This document shows, in pieces, positions 17,406 through 25,369 of a DNA stretch of 64,000 bases. Position 1 is the stretch's first letter, and the number at the start of each line of letters is the position of its first letter. The notes beneath the pieces are model-generated. The model did not search any database and had not been told where the DNA came from. It worked only from the letters and a program-made list of their open reading frames with translations. The DNA lies in the NCBI RefSeq assembly GCF_042676085.1, contig NZ_JBHTKH010000004.1:186001-250000 (forward strand). Reading direction: 5' to 3'. The stretch is from Terrabacter terrigena. GTDB lineage: Bacteria > Actinomycetota > Actinomycetes > Actinomycetales > Dermatophilaceae. A program made the position numbers and the translations under genes.

Positions 17406-17804
17406 TTGTTCAGTGTCACCGTCCGGGACCACATGATGGTCGCCCACAGCTTCCGCGGCGAGGTCTTCGGGCCGGCCCAGCAGCTGCACGGTGCGACGTT
17501 CGTCGTCGACGTGACCTTCAAGGGACCCCGGCTGGACGACGACGACATCCTCGTCGACATCGGGCTCGCGACCCAGCACGTCCACGAGGTTGTCGGTGAG
17601 CTCACCTACCGCAACCTCGACGACGACCCGGCGTTCGCGGGCGTGAACACGTCGACCGAGGTGCTGGCGCGCACGGTCGCCGACCGCGTCTGCGAGCGGG
17701 TGCGCGCGGGCCGGCTCGGCGCTGCCACACACCAGGTGACCGGCCTCGCGGTCACGCTCCACGAGTCGCACGTCGCGTGGGCCACCTACGAGCGCGACGT
17801 GTGA
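17406..17804 (+). CDS. 6-pyruvoyl-tetrahydropterin synthase homolog with degenerate active site
   Basis: 132 aa T-fold protein, TTG start. Alignment by eye to QueD/PTPS: His14 and His28 are present, but the second His of the LHGH zinc motif is Ala30 (LHGAT), the catalytic Cys position is Ala24, and the LDH segment of the catalytic triad reads LTYRNLD. In contrast NTSTEVLA and the pterin-anchoring Glu120 (LHESH) are kept. This matches my recollection of Streptomyces coelicolor SCO6650, reported as a PTPS homolog lacking zinc and catalytic residues. It probably binds a pterin or pyrimidine ligand without doing the PTPS reaction. Its stop overlaps the glycosyltransferase start by 4 nt. Confidence 0.85.
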   Translation: MFSVTVRDHMMVAHSFRGEVFGPAQQLHGATFVVDVTFKGPRLDDDDILVDIGLATQHVHEVVGELTYRNLDDDPAFAGVNTSTEVLARTVADRVCERVRAGRLGAATHQVTGLAVTLHESHVAWATYERDV

Positions 17805-18850
17805 CGCACGTCCACGCGGTCGTTCCCGACGGCATCGACGACGCCACCCGACCGAGCGGGGGCAATGCGTACGACCGGCGTGTGCTCGACGGGCTGCGGG
17901 TCGCCGGGTGGACGGTCCACGAGCACCCTGTCGCCGGCGAGTGGCCGCACCCGGACGCGACGGCGCTGGCGGGCCTGGCATCCGTGGTGGCCGAGGTCCC
18001 CACGGGCTCGGTCCTGCTCGTCGACGGCCTCGTCGCGTCGTGCTCTGCCGACGTTCTCGTCCACGAGGCGGCGCGGGTGCGCCTCGTCGTGCTCGTCCAC
18101 CTGCCGCTCGTGGCCGAGGACGCCGCAGCGGGGCCCGAGGAGGGACGGGTGCTCGCGTCGGCCGCGGCGGTCGTCTCGACGAGCCAGTGGACCCGAAGAC
18201 TGCTGCTCGACGCGTACGCGCTCGGTGACGACACGGTCCACGTCGCCCACCCGGGGGTCGACGACGCGCCGCTCGCGCCGGGCACGCCGACCGGCGGCTC
18301 GCTGCTCTGCGTCGGTGCCGTGTCACCGCTCAAGGGCCAGACAGATCTCGCCGACGCGCTCGGCCAGGTGGCCGACCTGCCGTGGCGGGCTGTCCTCGCG
18401 GGAGCCCTCGACGTCGCCCCCGAGCACGTCGCCGACGTGCGGCGGCGGGTCGCCGCCGCCGGCATCGGCGACCGGGTGGGCCTCGTCGGGCCGCTCGCGC
18501 CGCAGGCCCTGGACCGGGCGTATGCCGCCGCCGACCTCGTCGTCGTCCCCTCGCGCGTCGAGACGTACGGGATGGTCGTGACCGAGGCGCTGGCCCGGGG
18601 GCTGCCCGTCCTCGCCACGCACGTCGGCGGCGTGCCCGAGGCACTGGGCGACGCACCCGACGTGCCGGGCCTGCTCGTGCCGCCGGGCGGGGCGGGGCCG
18701 CTGGCTGCCGCCCTGCGGGCCTGGCTCGGTGACGGCGACCTCCGATCCCGGTTGCGGGCTCGCGCGGCGAGACGTCGTGCGACGCTGAGGCCGTGGTCGA
18801 GGACGGTCGCCGACGTCGCGCGCGTGCTGGAGGGGGTCAGCCGTGACTGA
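17801..18850 (+). CDS. Glycosyltransferase family 4-like protein
   Basis: 349 aa from the GTG overlapping the preceding stop (GTGA). GT-B fold: N-terminal acceptor domain beginning THVHAVVPDG with the loop GGNAYDRRV, and C-terminal donor domain with VGAVSPLKGQ and the E-x7-E region SRVETYGMVVTEALARG, followed by GGVPEALG. It should transfer a sugar from a nucleotide donor. Since it is locked in an operon with GTP cyclohydrolase II and a pterin-synthase homolog, the acceptor may be the heterocycle or a derivative; this is inference. The next gene starts 8 nt before its stop. Confidence 0.85.
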   Translation: MTHVHAVVPDGIDDATRPSGGNAYDRRVLDGLRVAGWTVHEHPVAGEWPHPDATALAGLASVVAEVPTGSVLLVDGLVASCSADVLVHEAARVRLVVLVHLPLVAEDAAAGPEEGRVLASAAAVVSTSQWTRRLLLDAYALGDDTVHVAHPGVDDAPLAPGTPTGGSLLCVGAVSPLKGQTDLADALGQVADLPWRAVLAGALDVAPEHVADVRRRVAAAGIGDRVGLVGPLAPQALDRAYAAADLVVVPSRVETYGMVVTEALARGLPVLATHVGGVPEALGDAPDVPGLLVPPGGAGPLAAALRAWLGDGDLRSRLRARAARRRATLRPWSRTVADVARVLEGVSRD

Positions 18851-19946
18851 ACCCGCCGTCGCCGATCGACGTCGTCCCGAGGGAGAGCCGCAGCGGGAGT
18901 CGTCACGGAGAGGCCGGTGGACCATGCAGACGAGCCGGCACCTGCTGCGACCGCTCGGTGGCGTGGTGTTCCTCGCGGTCGCCTTCTGGAGGTTCGGCTC
19001 GGGCGCGGTCGTCGACGCCCTCCGCGGCATCGACGGGTCGGCGCTCGCACTGGCGGCGGCATTCGCGGCGCTGACGACGGTGTGCGGGGCGTGGCGGTGG
19101 GTGCTGGTGGCCAGGGGCCTGGGCGCCGACCTGTCGCTGCGCTCCGCCGTGGCGGAGTCCTACCGGTCGCAGTTCCTCAACGTGACGCTGCCCGGTGGCG
19201 TCGTGGGAGACGTGCGCCGCGGCGTGCGCCATGGGCGGGCCGCCGGTGACCTCGGTCGTGGCCTCCGGGCCGTCGTCTGGGAGCGCGCGGCCGGGCAGGC
19301 CGTCCTCGCCGTCCTCGCCGTCGGGGCGCTCGTGCTGGTGCCGTGGGTGTTCCGCCCGGGTGCGCGGGCGCCCGTGAGCGCGGGCACGAGTGCCGTCGCG
19401 GTCGTCGCCGCCGTGGCCGTCGTCGGTGCCGTCACGGCGCTGCTCCTCTCCCGCGGTCGAGGGCGCGCACGTCGCCTCGTCCGGCTGGTCGCTGCCGACC
19501 TCCGTGTCGGCGTGCTGAGCCGTCGGACGTGGCCGGGTGTCGTCGCCGCGTCCGTGCTCGTCGTCGCCGGTCACGTGGCGACCTTCGTCGTCGCCGCTCG
19601 TACCGCCGGCGTCACGGCGCCCTCACCCAGCCTGCTGCCGCTCGCCCTGCTCGTGCTCGTCGCGATGGGGCTGCCTCTCAACGTGGCCGGCTGGGGCCCC
19701 CGCGAGGGGGCCGCCGCGTGGCTGTTCGGTGCCGCCGGTCTGGGCACGACCGCCGGAATGGGTACGGCAGTGGTGTACGGGGTGCTGGTGCTCGTGGCCA
19801 GCCTCCCCGGGGCGGCGTTGCTGTTCGTGTCCCACCGCACCACCCGGCGCGGGGGGAGTCCCGACCGCTGCGTCGCGCCCGCCGAACCTGTCGTGGATCT
19901 CGAAGCTGACGTCGAGGCTGATGTCGAAGGAGCCGCCCGTGGCTGA
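18843..19946 (+). CDS. LPG-synthase-TM / flippase-like membrane protein
   Basis: 367 aa with about eight membrane helices. Conserved features of the lysylphosphatidylglycerol-synthase-TM (UPF0104/AglD) family: YRSQFLNVTLPGGVVGDVRR and the Gly/Pro-rich NVAGWGPREGAAAW. It lacks the cytosolic aminoacyl-transferase domain, so a flippase or accessory transport role for a lipid-linked product is more likely than lysinylation. GTG start overlaps the glycosyltransferase end; its own end overlaps the reductase start by 8 nt. The tail is acidic with a short DV-E-ADVE repeat. Confidence 0.8.
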   Translation: MTEPAVADRRRPEGEPQRESSRRGRWTMQTSRHLLRPLGGVVFLAVAFWRFGSGAVVDALRGIDGSALALAAAFAALTTVCGAWRWVLVARGLGADLSLRSAVAESYRSQFLNVTLPGGVVGDVRRGVRHGRAAGDLGRGLRAVVWERAAGQAVLAVLAVGALVLVPWVFRPGARAPVSAGTSAVAVVAAVAVVGAVTALLLSRGRGRARRLVRLVAADLRVGVLSRRTWPGVVAASVLVVAGHVATFVVAARTAGVTAPSPSLLPLALLVLVAMGLPLNVAGWGPREGAAAWLFGAAGLGTTAGMGTAVVYGVLVLVASLPGAALLFVSHRTTRRGGSPDRCVAPAEPVVDLEADVEADVEGAARG

Positions 19947-20658
19947 CCGGCCCTACACCCTGCTCAGCTGCGGCATGTCGCTCGACGGCTACCTCGGCTC
20001 GGGGACCACGACCCGACTCGTGCTGTCCAACGAGGCGGACTTCGACCGGGTCGACGGCGAAAGGGCCGCGAGCGACGCGATCCTCGTCGGGGCCGGCACC
20101 ATCCGCAAGGACAACCCGCGACTGCTCGTGCGGTCCGCCGACCGGCGTGCCGCACGCGTCGCCAAGGGCCTGGCCCCGTCGCCCACCAAGGTGACGGTGA
20201 CCCGGCGGGCCGAGCTCGACCGTGAGGCGAGCTTCTTCGCCGCCGACGGCGCCGACAAGATCGTCTACTGCCCGAGCGACGCCGTCAGCACTGCGCGGGG
20301 CCGTCTCGGCTCGGCCGCCGCCGTCGTCGACGCCGGCCGTCCCGTCACGATGAGCCGGGTGTGCGACGACCTCGGCGAGCGCGGCGTGCGCCGGCTCATG
20401 GTCGAGGGCGGAGGCACCCTGCACACACAGCTGCTCACGGCCGGCCTGGCGGACGAGCTTCAGCTCGTCGTCGCGCCGTTCTTCGTCGGCGACTCGTCGG
20501 CCTGCCGCTTCGTCGGCGACGGGCGCTTCCCCTGGAACGCCGACCGGCGGGCGACGCTCGCCGAGGTGCGCCAGATCGGTGACGTCGTGCTGCTGAGGTA
20601 CGCGTTGTCGCCGCGCTTCGACGCGGACGGCGCACCCGTCGGGGGGCGAGATGGCTGA
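19939..20658 (+). CDS. RibD C-terminal-type pyrimidine reductase
   Basis: 239 aa from GTG 19939, chosen because AAGGAG lies 8 nt upstream; an ATG 18 nt earlier is possible. DHFR-like reductase fold: SCGMSLDGYLGS at the N-terminus, ILVGAGTIRKDNPRL nucleotide loop, and MVEGGGTLHTQLL with AFFVGD-like sheet near the end. Stand-alone proteins of this family reduce the ribosyl to a ribityl chain in riboflavin-type intermediates. The deaminase half of RibD is absent. Placement immediately before a GTP cyclohydrolase II supports action on a ring-opened GTP product. Confidence 0.83.
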   Translation: MADRPYTLLSCGMSLDGYLGSGTTTRLVLSNEADFDRVDGERAASDAILVGAGTIRKDNPRLLVRSADRRAARVAKGLAPSPTKVTVTRRAELDREASFFAADGADKIVYCPSDAVSTARGRLGSAAAVVDAGRPVTMSRVCDDLGERGVRRLMVEGGGTLHTQLLTAGLADELQLVVAPFFVGDSSACRFVGDGRFPWNADRRATLAEVRQIGDVVLLRYALSPRFDADGAPVGGRDG

Positions 20659-21382
20659 GGCGGCCGCGGCCTCGATCCGCACCCAGGTGCTCGTTCCGCT
20701 GACCTTCGGCGACGGCTACACGACGACGGCTCGGGTCTTCACCTTCGACGGGCTCGTCGACGGCCTCGAGCACGTCGCGCTGGGGCTGGGCGACCGTGCC
20801 GCCACCGTGGAGCAGGGCTCGACCCTCGCCGCAGCGACCCTCACCCGACTGCACAGCGAGTGCCTGACCGGAGACGTGTTCGGCAGCCGACGCTGCGACT
20901 GCGGCCCGCAGCTGCGTGAGTCCGTCGAGCGGCTCGCATCCACGGGCGGGTTCCTGCTCTACCTGCGGCAGGAGGGCCGCGGCATCGGTCTCTACGCCAA
21001 GCTCGACGCGTACGTCCTGCAGGACACCGGCCTCGACACGTACGAGGCCAACGTGGCTCTCGGCTACGGCGCCGACGAGCGTGACTACACCGTCGCGGCC
21101 CAGATGCTCGGTGCGCTCGGCGTGAGCCGGGTCGCGTTGCTGAGCAACAACCCCGACAAGGCGGAGCAGCTGCGCAGCCTCGGGATCACCGTCGCCCGCC
21201 GCGTGCGCACGGGCGTCCACCTGTCCGACGCCAACGCCCATTACCTCTCGACGAAGGTCCGGTACGGCGCGCACACCATCGACCTCGGCGCAGACCTCGC
21301 CGCAGACCTCGGGGTCGACCTCGGGCCGGACATCGACCGCGACCTCGGTGTGGGGCGCGACAGGCGGCGCGGCACTGCCTGA
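20651..21382 (+). CDS. ribA: GTP cyclohydrolase II
   Basis: 243 aa. Zinc ligands Cys71, Cys82 and Cys84 are intact in RLHSECLTGDVFGSRRCDC, and the catalytic loop RQEGRGIGL is complete. The Tyr equivalent to E. coli Tyr105 is kept (KLDAYVLQD, Tyr121); in a Streptomyces paralog its change to Met is reported to stop the reaction at the formylated product, so this enzyme should give the usual 2,5-diamino-pyrimidinone. No RibB domain is fused. The last 25 residues are an Asp/Leu repeat tail. Last gene of the operon. RibB, RibH and RibE genes are not nearby, so a role outside normal riboflavin synthesis is likely. Confidence 0.9.
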   Translation: MAEAAAASIRTQVLVPLTFGDGYTTTARVFTFDGLVDGLEHVALGLGDRAATVEQGSTLAAATLTRLHSECLTGDVFGSRRCDCGPQLRESVERLASTGGFLLYLRQEGRGIGLYAKLDAYVLQDTGLDTYEANVALGYGADERDYTVAAQMLGALGVSRVALLSNNPDKAEQLRSLGITVARRVRTGVHLSDANAHYLSTKVRYGAHTIDLGADLAADLGVDLGPDIDRDLGVGRDRRRGTA

Positions 21383-21416
21383 TCGCATCCTTACGACGGG
21401 TGGGTTCCACACGGTG

Positions 21417-22193
21417 TCAGGCCGGTTCGCGCATGACGTTGAGCTCGACGGTGAGCGCCCGGTGGTCCGACACGGGGAGCCGCACCGCGGCCGAAGCGGC
21501 GGCCCGCACCGCCCCGCGCACCAGCACGTGGTCGATCTGCTGCTGCGGGTCGTCGACCGGGAACGTCGGCTCCGACGCGGCAGCCCGCAACCCGGTGATG
21601 CGTGTGGCGCGGGCAGGGCCCATGTTGAGGTCGCCCATCAGCACCAGGGGCTGCCCGTCGTCGGCCACGTCGGCCATGAGGCGGCGCAGCTGGCGGCCGT
21701 TCCACCAGTCGATGAACGACAGGTGGGTGTTCACCACCGTCACGACCCCGGCCTGCGTCTCGACGTCGGCGACGACCGCGACCCGCGGCTCGTCGCGCAC
21801 GAGCTCCGGCCGCAGGCGCCCCCGGAACTTCATCGGCACCCGGACGGGCACCGGGGCGAGTCGCACCACCCGCCAGCCGCGCACGGGGAAGCGCGAGAGC
21901 AGCGCGATGCCGTAGGCCGCCGCGTCGGGATGCTCCTCACCCGTCGCCGCGATCCACGTGGCCCCCGGGCTGCCCGACAGCGCCGCCACGAACCGGTGCT
22001 CCGGGGCACCCATCGCCTCGGCAGCGATCGCCGTGAGGTCGGCGTGGTCGGAGCGGTGCTGGTTGTGGTCGACCTCCTGGAGGGCCAGGACGTCGACGTC
22101 GAGGTGGCGGATCGCCGACCGGAACCCGTCGAGGTCGACGTGCTGGTCGGTCGGCACGCGTCCGTTGAGGATGTTGAACGTCGCCACTCTCAT
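21417..22193 (-). CDS. Endonuclease/exonuclease/phosphatase (EEP) family protein
   Basis: 258 aa. The EEP fold is clear: RVATFNILNGR at the start, metal-binding Glu in LALQEVDHNQ, VVNTHLSF, MGDLNMGP and the terminal SDHRALTVEL. Family members hydrolyse phosphodiesters or phosphoesters in nucleic acids, lipids or metabolites; no signal peptide is present, so it is cytoplasmic. Converges on ribA with 34 nt between. Substrate unknown. Confidence 0.85.
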   Translation of the reverse strand: MRVATFNILNGRVPTDQHVDLDGFRSAIRHLDVDVLALQEVDHNQHRSDHADLTAIAAEAMGAPEHRFVAALSGSPGATWIAATGEEHPDAAAYGIALLSRFPVRGWRVVRLAPVPVRVPMKFRGRLRPELVRDEPRVAVVADVETQAGVVTVVNTHLSFIDWWNGRQLRRLMADVADDGQPLVLMGDLNMGPARATRITGLRAAASEPTFPVDDPQQQIDHVLVRGAVRAAASAAVRLPVSDHRALTVELNVMREPA

Positions 22194-22313
22194 GTCGTGG
22201 CCCTACCCGACGCACGCCGCCTGCGCACGTGCGCGCCTGGCACCCCCCACGTGCCCGGCGCACGGCATACGCGAGGGGCGTCGTAGGTCGGGCAGGTCGG
22301 GTATGCCTTGGGC

Positions 22314-22868
22314 ATGGGAGTCGACGACGAGCCGGACCTGCGTGAGGCGCTCAAGACGGTCGCCGTGGCGCTCAAGGGTGCGGGCGTGCCCTTCGCGCTC
22401 ATGGGCGGCTACGCCGCCTGGGCGCGTGGCGGCCCCGAGCCGGACCACGACGTCGACTTCCTCGTCGCCGACGAGGACGCCGACCACGTGGCGCAGTACC
22501 TGGCCGGGCAGGACCTCGACGTCGTCCAGCCGCCGGAGGACTGGCTCTTCAAGGTCTACTGCAACGGCGCGATGGTCGACATCATCCACGGGCCGGTCGG
22601 TGGGGCGGCGCACCGCGCGGAGGTCGAGCGCGCCTCGGTCATGGACGTCCTGTCCGTCGAGATGCCGGTGCTCGAGGCGACCGAGCTCGTCGTGCACAAG
22701 CTGAACGCGCTCGACGAGCACTACTGCGACGTCGCCAAGGTGCTGCCCGTCCTCCGGGCGCTGCGCGAGCAGGTCGACTGGGAACGCGTCGCGTGCGAGA
22801 CCGCCGACAACGACTTCGCCGCGATGGTGCTGTTCCTGCTCGACCGACTGGGCATTCTCCGGAGCTGA
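22314..22868 (+). CDS. Nucleotidyltransferase-fold protein (AbiEii/MNT-like), solitary
   Basis: 184 aa from ATG 22314; a TTG two codons earlier is less likely. The motif MGGYAAWARGGPEPDHDVDFLV is the G-G...D-x-D core of minimal nucleotidyltransferases, followed by VDIIHGP and LVVHKLNAL seen in AbiEii-type proteins. No antitoxin-like partner flanks it, so a classical toxin-antitoxin role is not supported. Divergent from the EEP gene, upstream of the alkaline phosphatase. Confidence 0.7.
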   Translation: MGVDDEPDLREALKTVAVALKGAGVPFALMGGYAAWARGGPEPDHDVDFLVADEDADHVAQYLAGQDLDVVQPPEDWLFKVYCNGAMVDIIHGPVGGAAHRAEVERASVMDVLSVEMPVLEATELVVHKLNALDEHYCDVAKVLPVLRALREQVDWERVACETADNDFAAMVLFLLDRLGILRS

Positions 22869-22885
22869 GCTGCTCGACGGCAACC

Positions 22886-22896
22886 GTTCACCCGTC
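22886..22896 (+). promoter_or_regulatory. PHO-box half-site upstream of alkaline phosphatase
   Basis: GTTCACCCGTC fits the 11-nt direct-repeat unit bound by PhoP in Streptomyces (GTTCAYYYRSS-like). It is 98 nt upstream of the phoA start. The following 11 nt do not repeat it well, so only one unit is convincing. Confidence 0.35.
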
Positions 22897-22993
22897 GGCA
22901 ATCTGTGAGTCGATCTCACCGCATGGTGTCGGCCCTAGCGTCCGACTCGGCGCCGGATGGCGTCCGACGACACATGAGTGAGGAACAGCTCAG

Positions 22994-24487
22994 ATGCGAA
23001 CCAGGATCAAGGCGACCGGCGCGGCCCTTGCGGCCCTCGCCGCGGTCGCAGGGGCGGCGAGCGCGATGGCGGCTCCCGCGGCAGGCGCACAGGGCGCCGA
23101 CGACGGCCGGGTCAAGAACGTGATCTACCTGCTGGGTGACGGCATGGGCCGCACCCACGTCGACGCGGCGCGACTGCGTTACTACGGCGCCCACGGCAAG
23201 CTCAACATGGAGCAGTTGCCGGTCGTCGGCCAGAACGCGACGTACTCCGTCGAGAAGAACTCGGGTCAGCCGGGCGAGGCGGACTTCCACCCCAACTACG
23301 TCACCGACTCGGCCTCGGCGGCGACCGCCTGGGCGTCCGGGGTCAAGACCTACAACGCCGCACTCGGCGTCGACGCGAAGGGCAAGGTCGTCCCGACCGC
23401 CATGGAGCTCGCGAAGTCCGCGGGCTACGCCACCGGCAACGTCTCCACCGCCGAGATCACCGACGCCACACCGGCCGGCCAGGTCAGCCACGCCCTCGCG
23501 CGCGGCTGCCAGGGCCCGAACTACAGCGCGAGCTCGTGCCAGGACCTGGCGATCACCGGCCAGCCGCTCCCGACGAGCGACATCCGCGTGACGCCGATCG
23601 CCGACCAGATCGCGCGCAACGGCACGGCCGACGTCCTCCTCGGTGGCGGGCTCTCGCGGTTCGACGCCTCCGACGAGGGCGCGCTCAAGGCGCAGGGCTA
23701 CTCGGTGCTCGGCTCGCCCGCGAGCCAGACCGTCGCGACCCGCTCCGACCTGCAGGGTGCCAGCGGCAGCAAGGTCTTCGGCCTGTTCAACAAGGGCAAC
23801 CTGACCATCGAGAAGTTCAAGCGCGAGAACCCAAGCGCCCCGCAGGCCGCGGAGCCCTCGCTTCGCGAGCTGACCACCAAGGCCATCGACCTGCTCGACG
23901 GCAAGGCCCAGTCCGGCAAGGGCTTCTACCTCCAGGTCGAGGGCGCACTCATCGACAAGCGCTCGCACGCCAACGACGCGGCGCAGACGCTCGATGAGGT
24001 CAAGGCCTTCGACGACGCCGTGAAGGCCGCCACCGACTTCGCCAAGCGCGACGGTCACACGCTCGTCATCGTCACGGCGGACCACGAGTGCGCCGGCTTC
24101 AACATCATCGAGAAGGGCACCTTCACCAACGCCGAGGCCGCGGCGCCGCCCACGAACGTCGACGGCGGCAACACGGCGAACAGCTCGACGCCGCTGCGCA
24201 GCTCGGGCAACGTCAAGGACGCGACCCGTTCGACGGGCATCGTCAACGGCGCCGGCTCGGCCGACCCGAAGAACTTCGCGCCGGCGACCTTCCGCACCAA
24301 GGACGACCCTGCGGACGTGAAGGACGGCTCCCCGGAGGCCGGCCTCTGGCTGACCTACCTGTCGGGCAACCACACCGGCGCCGACGTGCCGTTGTTCGCG
24401 TACGGGCCGGGGTCGACGCAGCTCGGCGGGGAGATCGACAACACCGACCTGTTCGACGTCGTCACCGGCGCGCTGCGCCTCAAGTGA
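22994..24487 (+). CDS. phoA: Secreted alkaline phosphatase
   Basis: 497 aa. Sec signal peptide about residues 1-30 (Ala-rich, cut near AGAQGA). Mature enzyme begins KNVIYLLGDGMG (metal-binding Asp). The phosphorylated Ser lies in DSASAATAW; zinc ligands appear in the VEGALIDKRSHAND and TADHECAGFN segments. It releases inorganic phosphate from organic esters outside the cell. A possible PHO half-site upstream and a strong hairpin downstream suggest a phosphate-regulated transcript, perhaps continuing into the small secreted protein gene 193 nt further on. Confidence 0.9.
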   Translation: MRTRIKATGAALAALAAVAGAASAMAAPAAGAQGADDGRVKNVIYLLGDGMGRTHVDAARLRYYGAHGKLNMEQLPVVGQNATYSVEKNSGQPGEADFHPNYVTDSASAATAWASGVKTYNAALGVDAKGKVVPTAMELAKSAGYATGNVSTAEITDATPAGQVSHALARGCQGPNYSASSCQDLAITGQPLPTSDIRVTPIADQIARNGTADVLLGGGLSRFDASDEGALKAQGYSVLGSPASQTVATRSDLQGASGSKVFGLFNKGNLTIEKFKRENPSAPQAAEPSLRELTTKAIDLLDGKAQSGKGFYLQVEGALIDKRSHANDAAQTLDEVKAFDDAVKAATDFAKRDGHTLVIVTADHECAGFNIIEKGTFTNAEAAAPPTNVDGGNTANSSTPLRSSGNVKDATRSTGIVNGAGSADPKNFAPATFRTKDDPADVKDGSPEAGLWLTYLSGNHTGADVPLFAYGPGSTQLGGEIDNTDLFDVVTGALRLK

Positions 24488-24495
24488 CACCTGCG

Positions 24496-24526
24496 GGTCA
24501 TGTCGTCACCCGCTGACGACATGACC
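24496..24526 (+). terminator. Hairpin after phoA
   Basis: GGTCATGTCGTC pairs perfectly with GACGACATGACC over 12 bp around a 7-nt loop, 8 nt after the stop codon. No U-run follows. Confidence 0.65.
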
Positions 24527-24680
24527 TGAAGACACCCGGGTGGGCCGTGCGGACGTATGCCGCGTGGCCCACCGCGGGTCGTCACCGACCACCCAGCCGG
24601 ACCCAGTGCCCCCGCAACCAGGCACCAGCCGTCGGCACACGCGAACAGCCGACGCCGCGTGAACAGCAAGGACGCACCAC

Positions 24681-25235
24681 ATGAAGCGCTCGACCGTCAT
24701 CACCGCCCTCCTCGTCGTCGCCGTCTTCTCGGCGGCGTGGGGAGTCACCCGGCTCGTGGCCGGGTCGAACACCGACTCCGGCACGGGCTCCTCTGAGTCC
24801 GTAGCCGCCCCGGCATCCGCCGTGGCGCGGGTCTCGCTCCCGGGCAACGTCCCGGCGACGGGCGAACCCCAGCTGGCGTCGCTGTCGATGCTGCACCCGC
24901 GGCCGGGCAGCGCCGTCCAGGCGCCCGGCCCCTTCGACGACCGCTTCACCATGACCGGGCTGCGCTTCGACGGCAGGTCCGTGAGCGCGACGGCCACGAT
25001 CACGACCGACGTCAGCGACGTGCTCGAGTTCGGGGCGCTCGCCGGCTTCTACGACACCCGGGGCGTGCTGATCGGCACGGCACGTTTCGAGTACCACAAC
25101 GACGAGAGCGCCCCCCGGCACGAACACGCAGGCCCGCCCAGCGAGCTCGAGGCCGTGAGCATCGCGGTGCCGAAGGCGCTCCGGGGCAGGGCGGTGTCGG
25201 CTGCGGTCGGTGTGCCGGTCCTCGTCAACGAGTAG
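24681..25235 (+). CDS. Membrane-anchored or secreted protein, unknown function
   Basis: 184 aa. An N-terminal hydrophobic segment (residues 5-28) could be an uncleaved anchor or signal peptide, followed by a Ser/Thr/Ala linker and a soluble domain of about 130 residues rich in beta-strand patterns (RSVSATATITTDVSDVLEF, GVLIGTARFEYHND). No family recognised. It has a clean ATG in the same orientation as phoA and follows a hairpin, so it may be separately transcribed. Confidence 0.65.
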   Translation: MKRSTVITALLVVAVFSAAWGVTRLVAGSNTDSGTGSSESVAAPASAVARVSLPGNVPATGEPQLASLSMLHPRPGSAVQAPGPFDDRFTMTGLRFDGRSVSATATITTDVSDVLEFGALAGFYDTRGVLIGTARFEYHNDESAPRHEHAGPPSELEAVSIAVPKALRGRAVSAAVGVPVLVNE

Positions 25236-25369
25236 GCCCCGCCGGGCTCGCGTCGACCGCGTCAATCGCTAGGCCCTGCGCGCAGCCGATCCCGAATACG
25301 ATGGGGTGTTGGAGCATCCGGGGTCCAGACACGTGCCGTCGCCCGCTCCTCAACCCCGAAGGCGCAGTC

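Noticed and set aside
19939..21382. Riboflavin operon with an FMN riboswitch
   Set aside because: RibB, RibH, RibE and the RibD deaminase domain are absent, and genes are overlapped with no room for an FMN riboswitch leader.
22314..22868. AbiE-type toxin-antitoxin defence system
   Set aside because: Only one nucleotidyltransferase-fold gene; no AbiEi-like partner on either side.
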